A stretch of 64,000 nt of DNA, taken from positions 1 to 64,000 of the forward strand of contig JAABTG010000012.1 of NCBI GenBank assembly GCA_011389995.1. The letters are read 5' to 3'. Of the stretch, positions 11,457 through 21,645 are shown in pieces. The position numbers and the translations under genes are program-made. The DNA is from Thiotrichales bacterium (GTDB lineage Bacteria; Pseudomonadota; Gammaproteobacteria; JAABTG01). Position 1 is the stretch's first letter. Every line of letters begins with the position of its first letter. The notes under the pieces are model-generated. The model had not been told where the DNA came from, searched no databases, and saw only the letters and a program-made list of their open reading frames with translations.

Positions 11457-12589
11457 GCCCGCGCAAGGGCACCAGAACGGCGGCCGCGGTGCAGCGGACG
11501 GCGCCCGGGGTAGGCGGTTTGATGCCCTACGAACCCGGCAAGCCCGTGGAGGAACTGGAGCGGGAACTCGGCATCAGCGGTGCCGTCAAGCTGGCCTCCA
11601 ACGAGAATCCCCTGGGTCCCTGCGCCGGTGCGCGGGAGGCCATCATGGCGGGGGTGGCGGGGCTCGGCCGTTATCCCGATGGCGGGGGCTGGTACCTCAA
11701 GACCGCCCTGGCGGAGCGGCTGGCCGTGACGCCGTCCCACATTACCTTGGGCAACGGCTCCAACGATGTGCTCGAACTGCTGGCGCGCACCTTCGTGCCC
11801 CCTGAGGACGAGGTGGTGTTCTCTGAACATGCCTTCATCGTCTACCCCATCGTCACCCAGGCGGTGGGCGCCACGCCGGTGGTGGCGCGGGCGCGGAATC
11901 ATGGCCATGACCTCGACGCCATGGCGGCGGCGGTGACGGAGCGCACGCGGATGGTGTTCATTGCCAATCCCAACAATCCCACCGGAACCTGGCTCAACGC
12001 CAAGCGCCTGCGGGCCTTCATCGCCGACCTGCCGACCCATGTGCTGGTGGTGGTGGACGAGGCCTACTTCGAGTACGTGGGGTTGCCGGACTATCCGGAT
12101 TGCACCACCTGGCTGGCCGACTTTCCCAACCTGGTGGTCACCCGCACCTTCTCCAAGGCCCACGGCCTGGCCGGGCTGCGCGTGGGCTACGGGGTATCCC
12201 GGCCGGACGTGGCGGAACTGCTGAACCGGGTGCGTCAGCCTTTCAACGTCAACAGCCTGGGGCTCACGGCGGCCGAGGCGGCGTTGCGGGACGAGGAGCA
12301 CATTCGCCGCTCGGTGGAGATCAATGACCATGGGCTGCGCCAGCTCATCCTCGGCATCGAGCAGTTCGAGTTGGAATATATCCCGTCGGTGGCCAACTTC
12401 CTCACCATCGACCTGGGCCGGCCGGCCGCCGATGTCTATGGTGCGCTGCTCCGGGAAGGCATCATCGTGCGGCCCGTGGGGGGTTACGGACTGCCACGTC
12501 ATCTGCGGGTGACCGTCGGGCGGGAGCGGGAGAACCGGCGGTTTCTGAAGGGCCTGGAAAAGGTGCTCTATGGGGGCGGCAGGGGATGA
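11453..12589 (+). CDS. hisC: Histidinol-phosphate / aromatic aminotransferase
   Basis: 378 residues, fold-type I aminotransferase. It carries the PLP lysine at residue 235 in TRTFSKAHGLAGLRVGYG, the NPNNPTG motif and the ASNENPLG N-terminal substrate segment typical of HisC. The GTG start at 11453 overlaps the pheA stop (GTGA); this start keeps the family's N-terminal VGGLMPYEPGKPVEEL segment. Position between pheA and tyrA suggests it transaminates phenylpyruvate and hydroxyphenylpyruvate as well as, or instead of, imidazole-acetol phosphate. No other his genes are in the window. It overlaps tyrA by four bases (ATGA). Confidence 0.94.
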   Translation: MSPRKGTRTAAAVQRTAPGVGGLMPYEPGKPVEELERELGISGAVKLASNENPLGPCAGAREAIMAGVAGLGRYPDGGGWYLKTALAERLAVTPSHITLGNGSNDVLELLARTFVPPEDEVVFSEHAFIVYPIVTQAVGATPVVARARNHGHDLDAMAAAVTERTRMVFIANPNNPTGTWLNAKRLRAFIADLPTHVLVVVDEAYFEYVGLPDYPDCTTWLADFPNLVVTRTFSKAHGLAGLRVGYGVSRPDVAELLNRVRQPFNVNSLGLTAAEAALRDEEHIRRSVEINDHGLRQLILGIEQFELEYIPSVANFLTIDLGRPAADVYGALLREGIIVRPVGGYGLPRHLRVTVGRERENRRFLKGLEKVLYGGGRG

Positions 12590-13464
12590 TCAGGCGTCTT
12601 ACGGTGATCGGTGTCGGCCTCATCGGTGGCTCCCTGGCGCGCGCCCTGCGAGCCGCCCATGGCGTGGAAGAGGTGGTGGGCTGTGGCCGCTCCCGGGCCA
12701 ACCTGGACAAGGCCCTGGAACTGGGGGTCATCGATCGGGGGACCACGGATGCGGCGGCGGCGGTGGCCGGGGCCGACATGGTGTTCCTGGCGGTGCCCCT
12801 GGGGGCCATGCTGGGCACCTTCGAGGCCATCCGGGGCCATCTGACCGATGATGCGGTGATCACCGATGGCGGCAGTGCCAAGGCCAGCGTGGTGGCGGAC
12901 TGCGCGGCGGCGTTCGGCATCGTCCCTCCCGGTTTCGTTCCCGGCCACCCCATCGCCGGCACGGAACGCAGTGGCGTGGAAGCCTCCTTTGCCACCCTGT
13001 ACCGGGAGCGCCGGGTCATTCTCACGCCCCACCGGGATACCGATCCCGCGGCCTCCGCGCGGGTGGAGGCCATGTGGCGGCTGTGTGGCGCGGAGGTCTC
13101 CTATATGTCCGTGGCCCATCACGACGAGGTACTGGCAGCCACCAGCCACCTGCCCCATATGCTGGCCTTCGGCCTGGTGGACATGCTGGCGGCCATGAAG
13201 GAGAACAACGAGGTGTTCCGTTACGCCGCGGGAGGGTTCCGGGATTTCACCCGCATCGCCTCCAGCAACCCCGAGATGTGGCGGGACATCTGTATCGCCA
13301 ACCAGGATGCCCTGGTGACCATGCTGGAACGCTTCTCCTCGCAGATGGGGGACCTGACCGAGGTGATCCGCCAGGGCGACGGCGAGCGGCTGCTGGCCAT
13401 CTTCCAGCGCGCCAAGAACGCCCGTGACCATTACGTGGCCGGCGTCCCCAACGACCCCGAGTGA
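12586..13464 (+). CDS. tyrA: Prephenate dehydrogenase
   Basis: 292 residues. The N-terminal Rossmann motif is GVGLIGGSLARAL. Prephenate-site segments include GHPIAGTERSGVEAS and the HDEVLAATSHLPHMLAF helix with its conserved His. The length fits a monofunctional enzyme without a chorismate mutase or ACT domain, so feedback control by tyrosine is not obvious. It oxidatively decarboxylates prephenate to 4-hydroxyphenylpyruvate with NAD. It is coupled to hisC by ATGA and followed 40 bases later by aroA. Confidence 0.95.
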   Translation: MIRRLTVIGVGLIGGSLARALRAAHGVEEVVGCGRSRANLDKALELGVIDRGTTDAAAAVAGADMVFLAVPLGAMLGTFEAIRGHLTDDAVITDGGSAKASVVADCAAAFGIVPPGFVPGHPIAGTERSGVEASFATLYRERRVILTPHRDTDPAASARVEAMWRLCGAEVSYMSVAHHDEVLAATSHLPHMLAFGLVDMLAAMKENNEVFRYAAGGFRDFTRIASSNPEMWRDICIANQDALVTMLERFSSQMGDLTEVIRQGDGERLLAIFQRAKNARDHYVAGVPNDPE

Positions 13465-13504
13465 CCTCGTCCCCGGCCTGCCCCATGGCCCATTGGAGCA
13501 ACCC

Positions 13505-14821
13505 ATGATCCACTCCCCTCCAGCCTTTCATGTCGAACCCGGCGGCGTGCTGCGGGGCAACCTGCGGGTGCCCGGCGATAAATCCATATCTCATCGGGCC
13601 ATCATGCTGGGGGCCCTGGCCGATGGCGTGACCCACATCAGCGGGTTTCTCGAGGGCGAGGACAGCCTCGCCACCCTGGCCGCGTTCCGGCGCATGGGGG
13701 TGGATATCCAGGGACCGGAGGCGGGCCGGGTGGTGGTGAACGGAGTCGGCGTGGATGGCCTCAAGGCACCGGACGGCCCCCTGTATGTGGGCAATTCGGG
13801 CACCTCCATGCGCCTGTTGGCGGGTCTGCTGGCGGGGGCGGGGTTGGAGGCGACCCTTACCGGCGATGCCTCCCTGTCGGTCCGCCCCATGAAACGGGTC
13901 CTGACACCTTTATTTGCCATGGGGGCCCGCATCGAGCCATCGCCGGAGGGCACGGCCCCTCTCCACATCCGTCCTGGGGGGGCCCTCACGGGCATCCACT
14001 ACGACATGCCCGTGGCCTCGGCCCAGGTGAAGTCGGCCCTGTTGCTGGCCGGTCTGTGGGCCCGGGGTGAGACCTGTGTCACCGAGCCCGCACCCACCCG
14101 GGACCACACCGAGCGCATGCTCGCCGGCTTCGGCTACGAGGTGCGCCAGGAGCCTTCTCGCCGTTGCCTGCGGGGCGGCGGCCGGTTGCGGGCCTGCCCG
14201 GTGGAGGTGCCCGGCGACATCTCCTCGGCCGCCTTCTTCATGGTGGGCGCCGCCATCGCCCCCGGTTCGGACGTGACCATCCGGCACGTGGGGCTGAATC
14301 CCACCCGCCTCGGTGTCATCAATATCCTGCGCGCCATGGGCGCGGACATCGAGACCACCGAGACCCGGCTGGTGGGGGGGGAGCCCGTGGGGGAGGTCCG
14401 CGTCCGCTACCGCCCCCTCCAAGGCATCGCCATACCGGTGGATCAGGTTCCCCTGGCCATCGACGAGTTCCCCGCACTGTTCATCGCCGCCGCCTGCGCC
14501 CGAGGTATCACGAGGCTCTCCGGGGCCGCCGAGTTGCGGGTCAAGGAGAGTGACCGCATCCAGGTGATGGCCGATGGCCTGGCGGTACTGGGCATCGCGG
14601 CCGAAACCACACCGGATGGCCTGATCATCGAGGGCGGCGAGCCGGGGGGCGGCACGGTGGACAGCCACGGCGATCACCGTATCGCCATGGCCTTCGCCAT
14701 GGCGGCCCTGGGGGCGCGGGAGGCCATCACCGTCCGGGACGTGGCCAACGTGGCGACTTCATTTCCGGGTTTCGTGGGCCTCGCCGCAGGGGCGGGGCTG
14801 GCCATCGCGGAGGCGTCATAG
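13505..14821 (+). CDS. aroA: 3-phosphoshikimate 1-carboxyvinyltransferase (EPSP synthase)
   Basis: 438 residues from the ATG at 13505, preceded at seven bases by GGAG (13494-13497). An in-frame ATG at 13424 would overlap tyrA by 41 bases and adds non-conserved residues, so I reject it. Motifs are [20 protein letters not shown] near the N-terminus, [17 protein letters not shown], the catalytic Asp-Glu region in [14 protein letters not shown], and the terminal [13 protein letters not shown]. The enzyme joins shikimate-3-phosphate and PEP in the chorismate pathway. It is followed by cmk with only two bases between stop and start. Confidence 0.97.
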   Translation: MIHSPPAFHVEPGGVLRGNLRVPGDKSISHRAIMLGALADGVTHISGFLEGEDSLATLAAFRRMGVDIQGPEAGRVVVNGVGVDGLKAPDGPLYVGNSGTSMRLLAGLLAGAGLEATLTGDASLSVRPMKRVLTPLFAMGARIEPSPEGTAPLHIRPGGALTGIHYDMPVASAQVKSALLLAGLWARGETCVTEPAPTRDHTERMLAGFGYEVRQEPSRRCLRGGGRLRACPVEVPGDISSAAFFMVGAAIAPGSDVTIRHVGLNPTRLGVINILRAMGADIETTETRLVGGEPVGEVRVRYRPLQGIAIPVDQVPLAIDEFPALFIAAACARGITRLSGAAELRVKESDRIQVMADGLAVLGIAAETTPDGLIIEGGEPGGGTVDSHGDHRIAMAFAMAALGAREAITVRDVANVATSFPGFVGLAAGAGLAIAEAS

Positions 14822-14823
14822 CC

Positions 14824-15531
14824 ATGGCCGGTGATGCTTCTACGGTACCGGTGGTCACCATCGATGGCCCCAGCGGCTCCGGCAAGGGCACCATCAGCCG
14901 CCTGCTCATGGAACGCCTGGGCTGGCACCTGCTGGACTCCGGCGCCCTCTATCGGTTGGTGGCCCTGGACGCCCTGCGCACAGCCACGGACCTGGATGAC
15001 GAGGCGGCCCTGGTGGCCCTGGTGGGGCGTATGGACGTGGATTTCCGTCTTCATCCACGGCGGGCGGAGGTGGTGACGCTGCTGGACGGCGAGGATGTCT
15101 CCATGGACCTGCGTACGGAAGACTGCGCCGCTGCGGCCTCCCGGGTGGCCGCCCTGCAGGGGGTGCGGGCGGCGCTGCTGGACATGCAGCGGGGGTTTCG
15201 CCGCCCCCCAGGCCTGGTGGCGGACGGCCGGGATATGGGCACGACGGTTTTCCCCGATGCCACGGTGAAGATCTTTCTTGACGCCTCCGCGCAGGAGAGG
15301 GCCCAAAGGCGCCATAAGCAGTTGAGGGAAAAAGGAATTAGTGCTAGCCTTCCCGCCCTCGTGGCAGAAATCGAAGCCAGGGATGACCGCGACCGCAATC
15401 GGGCCGCCTCGCCACTGGTGCCGGCCGCAGATGCGTACCGGCTGGATTCCACCCGCATGAGCATCGACGAGGTGCTGGAACAGGCGGTGTCCCTTTTGGG
15501 GACGAAGGGCCTGATGCACGGGCCGAAGTAG
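14824..15531 (+). CDS. cmk: Cytidylate kinase
   Basis: 235 residues with the P-loop [17 protein letters not shown] at the N-terminus, [14 protein letters not shown] for nucleotide monophosphate binding, and [22 protein letters not shown] near residue 140. It phosphorylates CMP and dCMP. It starts two bases after the aroA stop, and rpsA follows after 180 bases. The aroA-cmk-rpsA-ihfB order is a conserved gammaproteobacterial arrangement. Confidence 0.97.
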   Translation: MAGDASTVPVVTIDGPSGSGKGTISRLLMERLGWHLLDSGALYRLVALDALRTATDLDDEAALVALVGRMDVDFRLHPRRAEVVTLLDGEDVSMDLRTEDCAAAASRVAALQGVRAALLDMQRGFRRPPGLVADGRDMGTTVFPDATVKIFLDASAQERAQRRHKQLREKGISASLPALVAEIEARDDRDRNRAASPLVPAADAYRLDSTRMSIDEVLEQAVSLLGTKGLMHGPK

Positions 15532-15710
15532 CCGTAACCGCCTGCGGGCGGGAGCGGGAAGAGGGGCCGGGGCCTGCGCCCCGCACAATCTGGGGGTCCG
15601 CCACCGAAGGGTCGGTGGGGACCATACATTCACATGATGGCGCGCAGCGTGATCCTACGGCGTGCTTTTTATTTTTGGGGTCCCGGCGACGGCCGGGGCA
15701 AGGTAACCGA

Positions 15711-17393
15711 ATGATGGGCGAAAGCTTTGCTGAAATGTTTGAGGAGAGCCAGGCCGCGCTTAATATGCGCCCCGGCTCGATTGTCAAGGGCACCGTACTC
15801 GAGGTCAGACCCGATTTCGTGGTGGTCAATGCCGGACTGAAGTCCGAAGGCATGATCCCGTCGTCCCAGTTCCGGGGCGAGAGCGGTGCCATCGAGGTCA
15901 ATGTCGGTGACGAGGTGGATGTGGCGCTGGATGCCTTCGAGGACGGGTATGGCGAGACCATCCTGTCCCGCGAGAAGGCCAAGCGTGCCCAGGTGTGGGC
16001 GGAACTGGAAAAGGCCTACGAAGAGAAGCGCCATGTGACCGGTATCATCAACGGCAAGGTCAAGGGCGGCTTCACCGTGGATCTGAACGACATCCGCGCC
16101 TTCCTCCCCGGCTCCCTGGTGGACGTCCGCCCGGTGCGCGATACCACCTACCTGGAAGGCAAGCCCCTCGAATTCGCCGTCATCAAGCTCGATCAGCGTC
16201 GCAACAACGTAGTGGTGTCCCGACGCGCGGTGGTGGAGGCGGAATCCAGCGCCGAGCGTGAGGCCCTGCTGGAGTCCCTCCAGGAAGGCGTTGTCCTCAA
16301 GGGCGTGGTGAAGAACCTCACGGATTACGGTGCCTTCGTGGACCTCGGTGGCATCGACGGCCTGCTGCATATCACGGATATGGCCTGGAAACGGGTCAAA
16401 CACCCCAGCGAAGTGGTGAACGTCGGTGACGAGATCGAGGTGAAGGTGCTGCGCTTCGACCGCGAGCGCAACCGTGTCTCCCTCGGCCTCAAGCAGTTGG
16501 GCGAGGACCCCTGGGTGGACATCAGCCGCCGTTATCCGGTGGGCACCCGACTCTTCGGCAAGGTCTCCAATCTGACGGATTACGGTTGCTTCGTGGAGAT
16601 CGAGGAAGGCGTCGAGGGTCTCGTCCATGTGTCCGAGATGGACTGGACCAACAAGAACGTGCATCCCAGCAAGGTGGTTCAGGTGGGAGACGAAGTGGAG
16701 GTCATGGTACTCGATATCGACGAGGACCGTCGTCGCATCTCCCTGGGCATCAAGCAGTGCGTGCCTAATCCCTGGGAAGAGTTCGCCGCCACCCGCAACA
16801 AGGGTGACAAGGTGGTGGGGGCTATCAAGTCCATCACCGATTTCGGTGTCTTCATCGGCCTGGAAGGCGGAATCGACGGCCTCATTCATCTCTCCGACAT
16901 CTCCTGGAGCGCGGCCGGCGAAGAGGCCCTGCGGGAATTCTCCAAGGGCGAAGAGATCGAGGCCGTGGTACTGGCGGTGGATGCCGAACGCGAACGCATC
17001 TCCCTGGGCCTCAAGCAACTCGCAGACGACCCCTTCTCACGCTTCCTTGCCGAATATTCCAAGGGCGCCCTGGTGCAGGGCAAGGTGGTCGAAGTGGATG
17101 CCAAGGGCGCCGTGCTGCAACTCACCGAAGATGGCGTGGAGGGTTACCTGCGGGCATCGGAGATCGCCCGGGACCGCATCGACGACGCCCGTACGGTGAT
17201 CAGCGTCGGGGACGAAATGGAGGCCAAGTTCGTCGGTGTGGATCGCAAGAAGCGCGTGATATCCCTCTCCATCAAGGCCAAGGAATCCGACGAGGAGGCC
17301 GCGGTGTTGCAGGATTACAGTGCCACCTCCACCTCGGGCGGCACCACTCTCGGCGATCTCTTGAAGGAGCAACTCGACAACGAGAATAACTAG
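15711..17393 (+). CDS. rpsA: 30S ribosomal protein S1
   Basis: 560 residues from the ATG at 15711, chosen because AAGG lies seven bases upstream and the product then begins [17 protein letters not shown] as in the S1 family. An upstream in-frame start at 15615 adds non-conserved sequence. Six S1 RNA-binding domains follow. Repeats 3-6 carry the typical [18 protein letters not shown] pattern, seen again as [19 protein letters not shown] and [19 protein letters not shown]. Each ends in a [11 protein letters not shown] segment. S1 captures mRNA on the 30S subunit. It is followed by a strong hairpin at 17434-17462. Confidence 0.97.
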   Translation: MMGESFAEMFEESQAALNMRPGSIVKGTVLEVRPDFVVVNAGLKSEGMIPSSQFRGESGAIEVNVGDEVDVALDAFEDGYGETILSREKAKRAQVWAELEKAYEEKRHVTGIINGKVKGGFTVDLNDIRAFLPGSLVDVRPVRDTTYLEGKPLEFAVIKLDQRRNNVVVSRRAVVEAESSAEREALLESLQEGVVLKGVVKNLTDYGAFVDLGGIDGLLHITDMAWKRVKHPSEVVNVGDEIEVKVLRFDRERNRVSLGLKQLGEDPWVDISRRYPVGTRLFGKVSNLTDYGCFVEIEEGVEGLVHVSEMDWTNKNVHPSKVVQVGDEVEVMVLDIDEDRRRISLGIKQCVPNPWEEFAATRNKGDKVVGAIKSITDFGVFIGLEGGIDGLIHLSDISWSAAGEEALREFSKGEEIEAVVLAVDAERERISLGLKQLADDPFSRFLAEYSKGALVQGKVVEVDAKGAVLQLTEDGVEGYLRASEIARDRIDDARTVISVGDEMEAKFVGVDRKKRVISLSIKAKESDEEAAVLQDYSATSTSGGTTLGDLLKEQLDNENN

Positions 17394-17433
17394 GGAAGGG
17401 CTGGATCGAGTCCCCGACGGACGAAAGCAGCAC

Positions 17434-17462
17434 GCCCGGTCCGGAGCACACCCGGACCGGGC
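17434..17462 (+). terminator. Strong hairpin after rpsA
   Basis: GCCCGGTCCGG (17434-17444) pairs perfectly with CCGGACCGGGC (17452-17462) around the seven-base loop AGCACAC, 40 bases after the rpsA stop. There is no good T-run after it, so it may be a weak terminator or an mRNA 3'-end stabiliser. The same architecture (11-bp GC stem, seven-base loop) follows the porin gene at 41067-41095. Confidence 0.6.
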
Positions 17463-17614
17463 TCCCGCATCTCAATCATTCGGGTGGTTGATGCAGTGGG
17501 CCCTTCATGGGCCTCAAGGGAGGCGACGAAGGGGTTCGTGGCTGGGTGACGATGCATGGATGGACCGCCACCCCAGGGCGACGGCAGGTCAAGAGTTTTA
17601 TCCGTGCGCCGACG

Positions 17615-17628
17615 ACGACCCGGGTCGT
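17615..17628. promoter_or_regulatory. 14-base palindrome upstream of ihfB
   Basis: ACGACCCGGGTCGT is a perfect 14-base palindrome about 100 bases upstream of the ihfB start, within a 335-base spacer (17394-17728) that otherwise holds the rpsA hairpin and no gene I can support. It could be an operator for a dimeric regulator. The function is inference. Confidence 0.35.
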
Positions 17629-17728
17629 TCAGGCCTTGATGGGGTGTTTTGGCAGACGGAAACGACTAATCCGCCCGCCAGGGCACATTCAATTACGATG
17701 CTGACGGTTGGGGGGGTGAACTGTCACC

Positions 17729-18067
17729 ATGTCGTCCTCTGAAAAGAAAGGAACGGTTACCAAGTCCGAACTCATTGAGCGGATTGCCCAACGGCAGTCC
17801 CAGCTCGCTTACAAGGACGTGGAATTGGCCGTTAAGAGTATTCTCGAGCAGATGGCGCTCACGCTCGCCACCGGGAAACGAATCGAGATCAGGGGATTCG
17901 GGAGTTTTTCCCTGCATCACCGGCCGGCCCGGGTGGGTCGCAACCCCAAAACCGGGGAACCCGTATCCCTGCCCGGGAAGTACGTGCCCCATTTCAAGCC
18001 GGGCAAGCAGTTGCGGGAGCGTGTGGACAGTGAGCGGGTCGCCGGGGCGTCGAACGACGACGACTAA
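17729..18067 (+). CDS. ihfB: Integration host factor subunit beta
   Basis: 112 residues. The HU/IHF fold is clear: [29 protein letters not shown] helices, then [24 protein letters not shown] with the DNA-intercalating proline region, and [14 protein letters not shown] at the end. Ten residues ([10 protein letters not shown]) precede the usual MTKSEL start; no start codon exists at the family position because the codon before Thr is GTT, so the extension is real. The C-terminal tail is acidic. It pairs with IhfA to bend DNA. It follows rpsA, as in many gammaproteobacteria, and directly precedes lapB without a lapA. Confidence 0.95.
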   Translation: MSSSEKKGTVTKSELIERIAQRQSQLAYKDVELAVKSILEQMALTLATGKRIEIRGFGSFSLHHRPARVGRNPKTGEPVSLPGKYVPHFKPGKQLRERVDSERVAGASNDDD

Positions 18068-18157
18068 GCCCCATCACGGAGATTGCAGGCATACGTCGAC
18101 GGCACGGAAACCGTCCAGGGCTCACCCCGGGCCCCGAGACCCATGGGTCGAACGCTG

Positions 18158-19333
18158 ATGGTGTATGAGCTGGTATGGTTGTTGTTGCCGGTTGCGGCCG
18201 CCTCCGGTTGGTTTGGCGCCAGCCGCAGTGCCCGTAACCGTCCGGCGGCCGGAGACGATGGTACGCTCTCCCGCGCCGAGTACTTTCGCGGCTTGAATTT
18301 TCTCCTCAACGAACAGCCGGACAAGGCCATTGAGGTCTTCGTCGAGATGCTGGAAGTGGACTCGGATACGGTCGAGACCCATATGGCCCTCGGCAGTCTG
18401 TTTCGGCGCAAGGGTGAGGTGGACCGTGCCATACGTATCCACCAGAACGTGGTAGCCCGGGACGGGCTGTCTCCGGAGAAGCGGGGTGAGGCCCTGCTGG
18501 AACTTGGCGACGACTACATGCGCGCCGGTCTCCTCGACCGCGCCGAGGCGCTGTTCCGGGAACTGACCCAGGAAGCCGCCGTACGGGAGCGGTCCCTCCA
18601 GCGCCTGACGGAGATCTACCAGCAGGAGAAGGACTGGGATCGGGCGGTGGAATCCGCCCGGCAACTGGAGTTGGCCACCGGCCGTTCCTACAATCACGTC
18701 ATTTCCCACTATTTCTGCGAGAAGGCCGAAGAAGCGGCCCGTCGCGGGGCCCTGGACGAGGCCCTGGAGAGCGTGGGCCGGGCCGTGGATATCAGCAGCC
18801 AGTGTGTGCGTGCGAGCCTGGTGGAGGGTCGAATCCATGGCGAGAAGGGGGATCCGAGGGCGGCCCTGCGCGCCTACAAGCGGGTGGAACGCCAGTGCGC
18901 GGATTATCTTCCCGAGGTCATAGGCCCCATGAACGAATGCTTCAAGGCCCTGGAACGCCCCGAGGAGATGAGTGCCTACCTCGAATACGTATTGGAGCGC
19001 TATGGGGGCATCACGGCGACCCTGACCCTGGCGAACGTCAAGGCGAAGGAGGAAGGGGATGTGGCGGCCATCGACTTTCTCACGGAGCAGATGCGGCGGC
19101 GCCCCTCGGTGCGCGGCCTCGACCACCTCATCGGGCTGGCACGCACCCATGTGGATGGCCAGGCCGAGGAGTATCTGTCCATTCTCAAGGACCTCACGAA
19201 CAACCTCCTGGAGGATCGGCCCGTGTACAAGTGCCACCATTGCGGATTCAGCGGCAAGACCCTGCACTGGCAGTGTCCGAGCTGCAAGGCCTGGGGCTCC
19301 GTCAAGCCCATCCAGGGGGTGGAAGGTGAGTGA
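18158..19333 (+). CDS. lapB: LapB (YciM), lipopolysaccharide assembly regulator
   Basis: 391 residues from the ATG at 18158 ([21 protein letters not shown]), which matches the family's single N-terminal membrane anchor. Starts at 18143 or 18083 are possible but lack family support. Tandem TPR motifs span about residues 45-330, beginning at [22 protein letters not shown]. The C-terminal rubredoxin-like metal site is intact: [10 protein letters not shown] and [10 protein letters not shown]. LapB helps target LpxC for FtsH proteolysis and coordinates LPS synthesis with export. Its usual neighbour lapA is absent. The stop overlaps the pyrF GTG start by eight bases. Confidence 0.93.
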   Translation: MVYELVWLLLPVAAASGWFGASRSARNRPAAGDDGTLSRAEYFRGLNFLLNEQPDKAIEVFVEMLEVDSDTVETHMALGSLFRRKGEVDRAIRIHQNVVARDGLSPEKRGEALLELGDDYMRAGLLDRAEALFRELTQEAAVRERSLQRLTEIYQQEKDWDRAVESARQLELATGRSYNHVISHYFCEKAEEAARRGALDEALESVGRAVDISSQCVRASLVEGRIHGEKGDPRAALRAYKRVERQCADYLPEVIGPMNECFKALERPEEMSAYLEYVLERYGGITATLTLANVKAKEEGDVAAIDFLTEQMRRRPSVRGLDHLIGLARTHVDGQAEEYLSILKDLTNNLLEDRPVYKCHHCGFSGKTLHWQCPSCKAWGSVKPIQGVEGE

Positions 19334-20012
19334 GCCTCGCATCATCGTCGCGCTGGACTATGACAGCCTTCCCCAGGCCCTGGGGCTGGTGGACCGCATC
19401 GACCCTGCACGCTGTCGGCTGAAGGTGGGCAAGCAACTGTTCACCCGCAGTGGCCCGGCGGCCGTTACCACTCTGGTGGAGCGGGGCTTCGAGGTGTTTC
19501 TCGACCTCAAGTTCCACGATATCCCGAACACCGTGGCCAATGCCTGTCGCGCTGCCACGGACCTCGGGGTATGGATGGTCAACATCCACGCCCAGGGCGG
19601 ACGGCGCATGATGGAGGCCGCGCGGGAGGCCGTGGGAGATGAGGGACCCCGGCTCATCGCGGTCACCGTGCTCACCAGCCTGGGCACCGAGGACCTGGTG
19701 GAGTTGGGCATGGTGGGGTCGCCCGGGGATGTCGTGCTGCGGCTGGCCGCTGTGGCCGAGGCGGCGGGGATGGACGGCGTGGTGTGTTCACCCCGGGAGA
19801 TAGCCGAACTGCGCCGGCAACGGGCCGCGGGCTTTCTGCTCATAACACCGGGAATTCGCCCGGCCGCCGCCGGTCTCGGGGATCAGCGCCGGGTCATGAC
19901 CCCGGCCGAGGCCGTGGCCGCCGGCAGTTCTTTCCTGGTCATCGGCCGCCCCATCACCGCCGCCCCCGACCCCATGGCGGCGCTGGCGGCGATTGAGGGG
20001 GAGTTGGAGTGA
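19326..20012 (+). CDS. pyrF: Orotidine 5'-phosphate decarboxylase
   Basis: 228 residues from the GTG at 19326 (product [14 protein letters not shown]), which gives the family length; the frame is open far upstream inside lapB. The catalytic [14 protein letters not shown] segment contains the Asp-Lys-His-Asp array, and [21 protein letters not shown] is the phosphate-binding signature. It performs the last step of UMP synthesis. The GTG overlaps the lapB stop by eight bases, so translation is probably coupled. lapB-pyrF adjacency is typical of gammaproteobacteria. Confidence 0.95.
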   Translation: MSEPRIIVALDYDSLPQALGLVDRIDPARCRLKVGKQLFTRSGPAAVTTLVERGFEVFLDLKFHDIPNTVANACRAATDLGVWMVNIHAQGGRRMMEAAREAVGDEGPRLIAVTVLTSLGTEDLVELGMVGSPGDVVLRLAAVAEAAGMDGVVCSPREIAELRRQRAAGFLLITPGIRPAAAGLGDQRRVMTPAEAVAAGSSFLVIGRPITAAPDPMAALAAIEGELE

Positions 20013-20045
20013 GGGGTGAGTAATTGAAAGCAGGTGGGAGAGGAA

Positions 20046-20160
20046 GGGAATAGTGAATAGGGAATAGTGAATGGCAGAAAAAAGCGCCCGGTTTGAAGCG
20101 TACTGACCAACCGCGCCGCTTTTGCTTTTAACTATTCCCTATTCCCGATTCACTGATTCC
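20046..20160. repeat. Nested inverted repeat between convergent pyrF and argA
   Basis: An outer, imperfect inverted repeat (20046-20072 against 20131-20160) is built from the word GGGAATAGTGAAT and its complement. Inside it, AAAAGCG (20080-20086) faces CGCTTTT (20117-20123), extended by GGTTTG facing CCAACC. Its AT-rich flanks differ from the surrounding GC-rich genes. Between convergent genes the inner stem with A and T runs could serve as a bidirectional terminator. The outer repeated words look like a REP/MITE-type extragenic element; no transposase is present. Confidence 0.6.
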
Positions 20161-20210
20161 ACCGCGCTTGGTGGAACCATGACCCCCGCTCCCACCCTGG
20201 CGCCGGCCCG

Positions 20211-21524
20211 TCACCCCAACTCCTTAACAAGCACCTTCGAATTCCGCTGCTGGTTATAGCCCTGGCGGCGGGTCAGCGGCAGGTCGTCCACTTCGCCGCT
20301 TTCATAACCCCGTTCCCGGAACCAGTGGGCGGTGCGGGTGGTGAGGACGAACATGCGGCGCGCGCCCGTCGATGCGGCGTCGGATTCAACGCGGTCGAGG
20401 AGGGTCTCCCCGAGGCCACTGCGGCGATATTCCGGATGGACCACCAGGCAGGCGAGTTCCTGGGCCTCGGGGCTATCGCTGGGATAGCGGGCGGCGCAGC
20501 CGATGATGGTGCCGTCCCGCTCCATGACCACGAAGTGGTCGACCTCCTGTTCCAGCTTCTCCCGCGGGCGGCGGACCAGGGTGCCGTCCTGCTCCATGGG
20601 CTCCAGCAGCTCCAGCAGCCCGCCGATATCTTCGATGGTGGCCGGGCGCAGAGATTCGTAAGGGTCCGCACTCACCAGGGTGCCCACGCCGTCACGGGTG
20701 AATAGTTCCTTCAGCAGTGCGCCGTCCCTGCGGCCATCCAGCAGGTGGACCCGCTCCACCCCGTATTCCCCGGCATGGACCGCGTTCTCCAGATGGTGGC
20801 GCTCCGCCGGGCCGAGGCCCGGGGAGTCCGTTTCCAGCAGGGCCCGGGCCTGCTCCAGGGTGAGCTGTCGCAGGGGACGGCCGGCACCGTCCGTCAGGGC
20901 CTCGCCGCTGCCTAGGAGCATCAGCTTGGCGGCCCCCAGGCACAGGGAAAGGGCGGTGGCCACGGTCTCCCCGGAGAGGTTGAAGGCCTCCCCCGTGGGT
21001 GAGTAGCCGATGGGGGAGACCACCACCACGCCGCCCTGGTTCAGCTGGTCCTGGATGCCCCCCACGTCCACCCGGCGGATCTCGCCGGTATGACGAAAGT
21101 CCACTCCGTCGATGACCCCGAGGGGGCGGGCGACGATGAAGTTCCCCGAGGTGACGCGAATGCGCGCCCCCGCCATGGGGGAGTTGGCCAGCCCCATGGA
21201 GAGCAGGGCCTCGATCTCCACCCGCACCGCCCCCGCCGCCTCCTTGACCACCGCCAGCTCGGCATCACCGGTGACCCGCAGCCCCTTGTGGAGTCGCGTG
21301 GTGATACCGCGTTCGGCGGTGCGCCGCTCCACCTGGGGGCGGATGCCATGGACCAGCACCAGGCGTATGCCGAGGCTGTTGAGCAGGGAGATGTCGTGGA
21401 TGAGGTGGGGAAAGCCCTCGTGCTCCACCAGCTCGCCGCCCACATGGATGACGATGATGCGCCCGCGGTGGGCATTGATGTAGGGGGATGCGCCCCTGAA
21501 CCAGGCTACGAATTGGTCCGTCAT
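20211..21524 (-). CDS. argA: N-acetylglutamate synthase (kinase-like domain plus GNAT domain)
   Basis: 437 residues. Residues 1-280 are an amino-acid-kinase-fold domain (IIVIHVGGELVEHEGFPHL; VLVHGIRPQVERR) that senses arginine. Residues 290-437 are a GNAT acetyltransferase domain with the acetyl-CoA loop in VHPEYRRSGLGETLLDRVE. It starts arginine synthesis by acetylating glutamate. AGGAT lies before the ATG. It is convergent with pyrF and lies 121 bases downstream of argE on the same strand, so the first and a later arginine step are neighbours. The presence of both argues for the linear acetylornithine-deacetylase route. Confidence 0.96.
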   Translation of the reverse strand: MTDQFVAWFRGASPYINAHRGRIIVIHVGGELVEHEGFPHLIHDISLLNSLGIRLVLVHGIRPQVERRTAERGITTRLHKGLRVTGDAELAVVKEAAGAVRVEIEALLSMGLANSPMAGARIRVTSGNFIVARPLGVIDGVDFRHTGEIRRVDVGGIQDQLNQGGVVVVSPIGYSPTGEAFNLSGETVATALSLCLGAAKLMLLGSGEALTDGAGRPLRQLTLEQARALLETDSPGLGPAERHHLENAVHAGEYGVERVHLLDGRRDGALLKELFTRDGVGTLVSADPYESLRPATIEDIGGLLELLEPMEQDGTLVRRPREKLEQEVDHFVVMERDGTIIGCAARYPSDSPEAQELACLVVHPEYRRSGLGETLLDRVESDAASTGARRMFVLTTRTAHWFRERGYESGEVDDLPLTRRQGYNQQRNSKVLVKELG

Positions 21525-21645
21525 GAGAGATCCTGTGTCTTTGCTCTTGGAGTAAACGCTGGTTTAATCCGCGCTTCCCTTAGTCAGATGAAGCCGGAAT
21601 GGAGGGATGATATCGCGGCCGGGGCAGGAAGTTCAGGGGCGCTCT

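Noticed and set aside
13424-13504. Upstream start for aroA
   Set aside because: It would overlap tyrA by 41 bases and adds non-conserved residues; GGAG lies seven bases before the ATG at 13505.
15615-15710. Upstream start for rpsA
   Set aside because: The added 32 residues are not S1-like; AAGG and the family start support 15711.
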